Part shown: one piece after another, positions 61,001 to 61,431 of the stretch
Numbering within the stretch: the stretch's first letter is position 1
Layout: the number at the start of each line of letters is the position of its first letter
Source: an uncultured Lachnospiraceae bacterium
GTDB taxonomy: Bacteria; Bacillota; Clostridia; Lachnospirales; Lachnospiraceae
Direction: 5' to 3'
Length of the DNA stretch: 61,431 nucleotides
Assembly: GCA_910585995.1 (NCBI GenBank)
Contig: CAJUGG010000047.1
Span: 1-61,431, forward strand
The notes under the pieces: generated by a model
What the model saw: only the letters and a program-made list of their open reading frames with translations
The model's database searches: none
What the model was told of the DNA's origin: nothing
Made by a program: the position numbers and the translations under genes

Positions 61001-61431
61001 AGCGGACATGGATCAATCTTGCATTTTTATTGTTATTTTTGGTTGGCTTTGGTATCTTGTCTTATCCTACCATATCGGATCAGTGGAATACTTACCGCCA
61101 GAGCAGGCTGATCTCCACCTATGAGGAAACTGTGGCGCAGATGGAGCCGGCGGACTACAGTCGGGAATGGGAGAGAGCGAGAGATTTTAATGATACATTT
61201 ACAAAAAATAATCTCTATGGAGATGCCTTTGGAGCATCTGAGGGAGATCTTACCGATACGGAATATTGGAATGTGTTAAATGCAGCAGGGGATGGAGTGA
61301 TGGGATATTTGTCCATCCCTAAGATCAATATTCGCCTTGGTGTCTATCATGGAACCGGAGAGGATGTGTTGCAGACCGGAGTCGGTCATCTGGATGGGAC
61401 GAAGCTGCCCATCGGAGGAGAGAGTACCCAC
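60997..61431 (+). CDS. Second class C sortase, truncated by window end
   Basis: The first 145 codons are visible: membrane helix WINLAFLLLFLVGFGILSYP, then ISDQWNTYRQSRLISTYEET, SIPKINIRLGVYHGTGEDVL and GHLDGTKLPIGGESTH, up to the catalytic histidine region. About half the enzyme is beyond the window. Two sortases for one set of pilins suggest a specialised tip- or base-joining role for one. Confidence 0.85.
   Translation, partial: MKRTWINLAFLLLFLVGFGILSYPTISDQWNTYRQSRLISTYEETVAQMEPADYSREWERARDFNDTFTKNNLYGDAFGASEGDLTDTEYWNVLNAAGDGVMGYLSIPKINIRLGVYHGTGEDVLQTGVGHLDGTKLPIGGESTH

Overview
The window looks like chromosomal DNA of a gut Clostridia bacterium, most likely Lachnospiraceae. This rests on strong GGAGG ribosome-binding sites, TTGACA/TATAAT promoters, a DUF3793/flavodoxin pair, ferredoxin-dependent 2-oxoacid oxidation, a SprA-type metalloprotease next to hisS, and a class-C-sortase pilus operon. 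No rRNA, tRNA or CRISPR array was recognised. The genus is not certain from sequence alone.

Layout. 0-5.3 kb: a two-domain GlcG/HbpS-like lipoprotein, hisS with a metalloprotease-family gene, and an orphan type III-like DNA methyltransferase. 5.5-12.3 kb: a heterodimeric ABC exporter-fold pair, TetR, flavodoxin, DUF3793 and AraC genes; three of the transcription units share a DtxR/IdeR-like 16-bp palindrome placed over the promoter, which suggests an iron-responsive regulon. 12.5-19.1 kb: a gene graveyard with a broken IS30-family element, LysR, SymE-like, acetyltransferase and SnoaL-like remnants and a frameshifted iron alcohol dehydrogenase, with intact-looking flavodoxin, XRE and DUF1349 genes between them. 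19.2-27.3 kb: a peptide-antibiotic sensing and defence island (response regulator, histidine kinase with a premature stop, Bce/MacB-like ABC pair, LanFEG/Bcr-like ABC transporter, YxeA-family protein). 27.3-30 kb: a type I toxin-antitoxin-like locus, a Y-family polymerase and small genes. 30-36.3 kb: a LysR regulator facing a TRAP transporter / amidohydrolase / MDR dehydrogenase operon. 36.5-39.5 kb: rhodanese and CoA-disulfide reductase, a second small-peptide/antisense RNA locus, and remnants of a membrane protein and a GHKL kinase. 39.5-50.4 kb: an amino-acid oxidation cluster (M20 amidohydrolase, BCCT carrier, ADP-forming acyl-CoA synthetase, 2-oxoacid:ferredoxin oxidoreductase delta-alpha-beta-gamma, MFS carrier, Glu/Leu-type dehydrogenase) with an IclR regulator and two copies of a 25-bp composite operator. 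50.5-61.4 kb: a thioesterase, a shortened Rpn-family protein and a sortase-assembled pilus operon that runs off the window end.

The most interesting signals are: (1) a candidate structured RNA present twice, at about 26.77-26.88 kb and 36.51-36.62 kb, with compensatory base changes, in front of unrelated genes; (2) two small hydrophobic peptide genes each paired with a convergent antisense transcription unit; (3) matched 11-bp direct repeats at two promoters of the two-component/ABC island; (4) the iron-box-like regulon; (5) a ricin-type beta-trefoil-like insertion inside the last Cna_B domain of the giant pilus adhesin; (6) the complete dehydrogenase to KOR to ADP-forming synthetase chain, which could conserve energy from one imported conjugate or amino acid.
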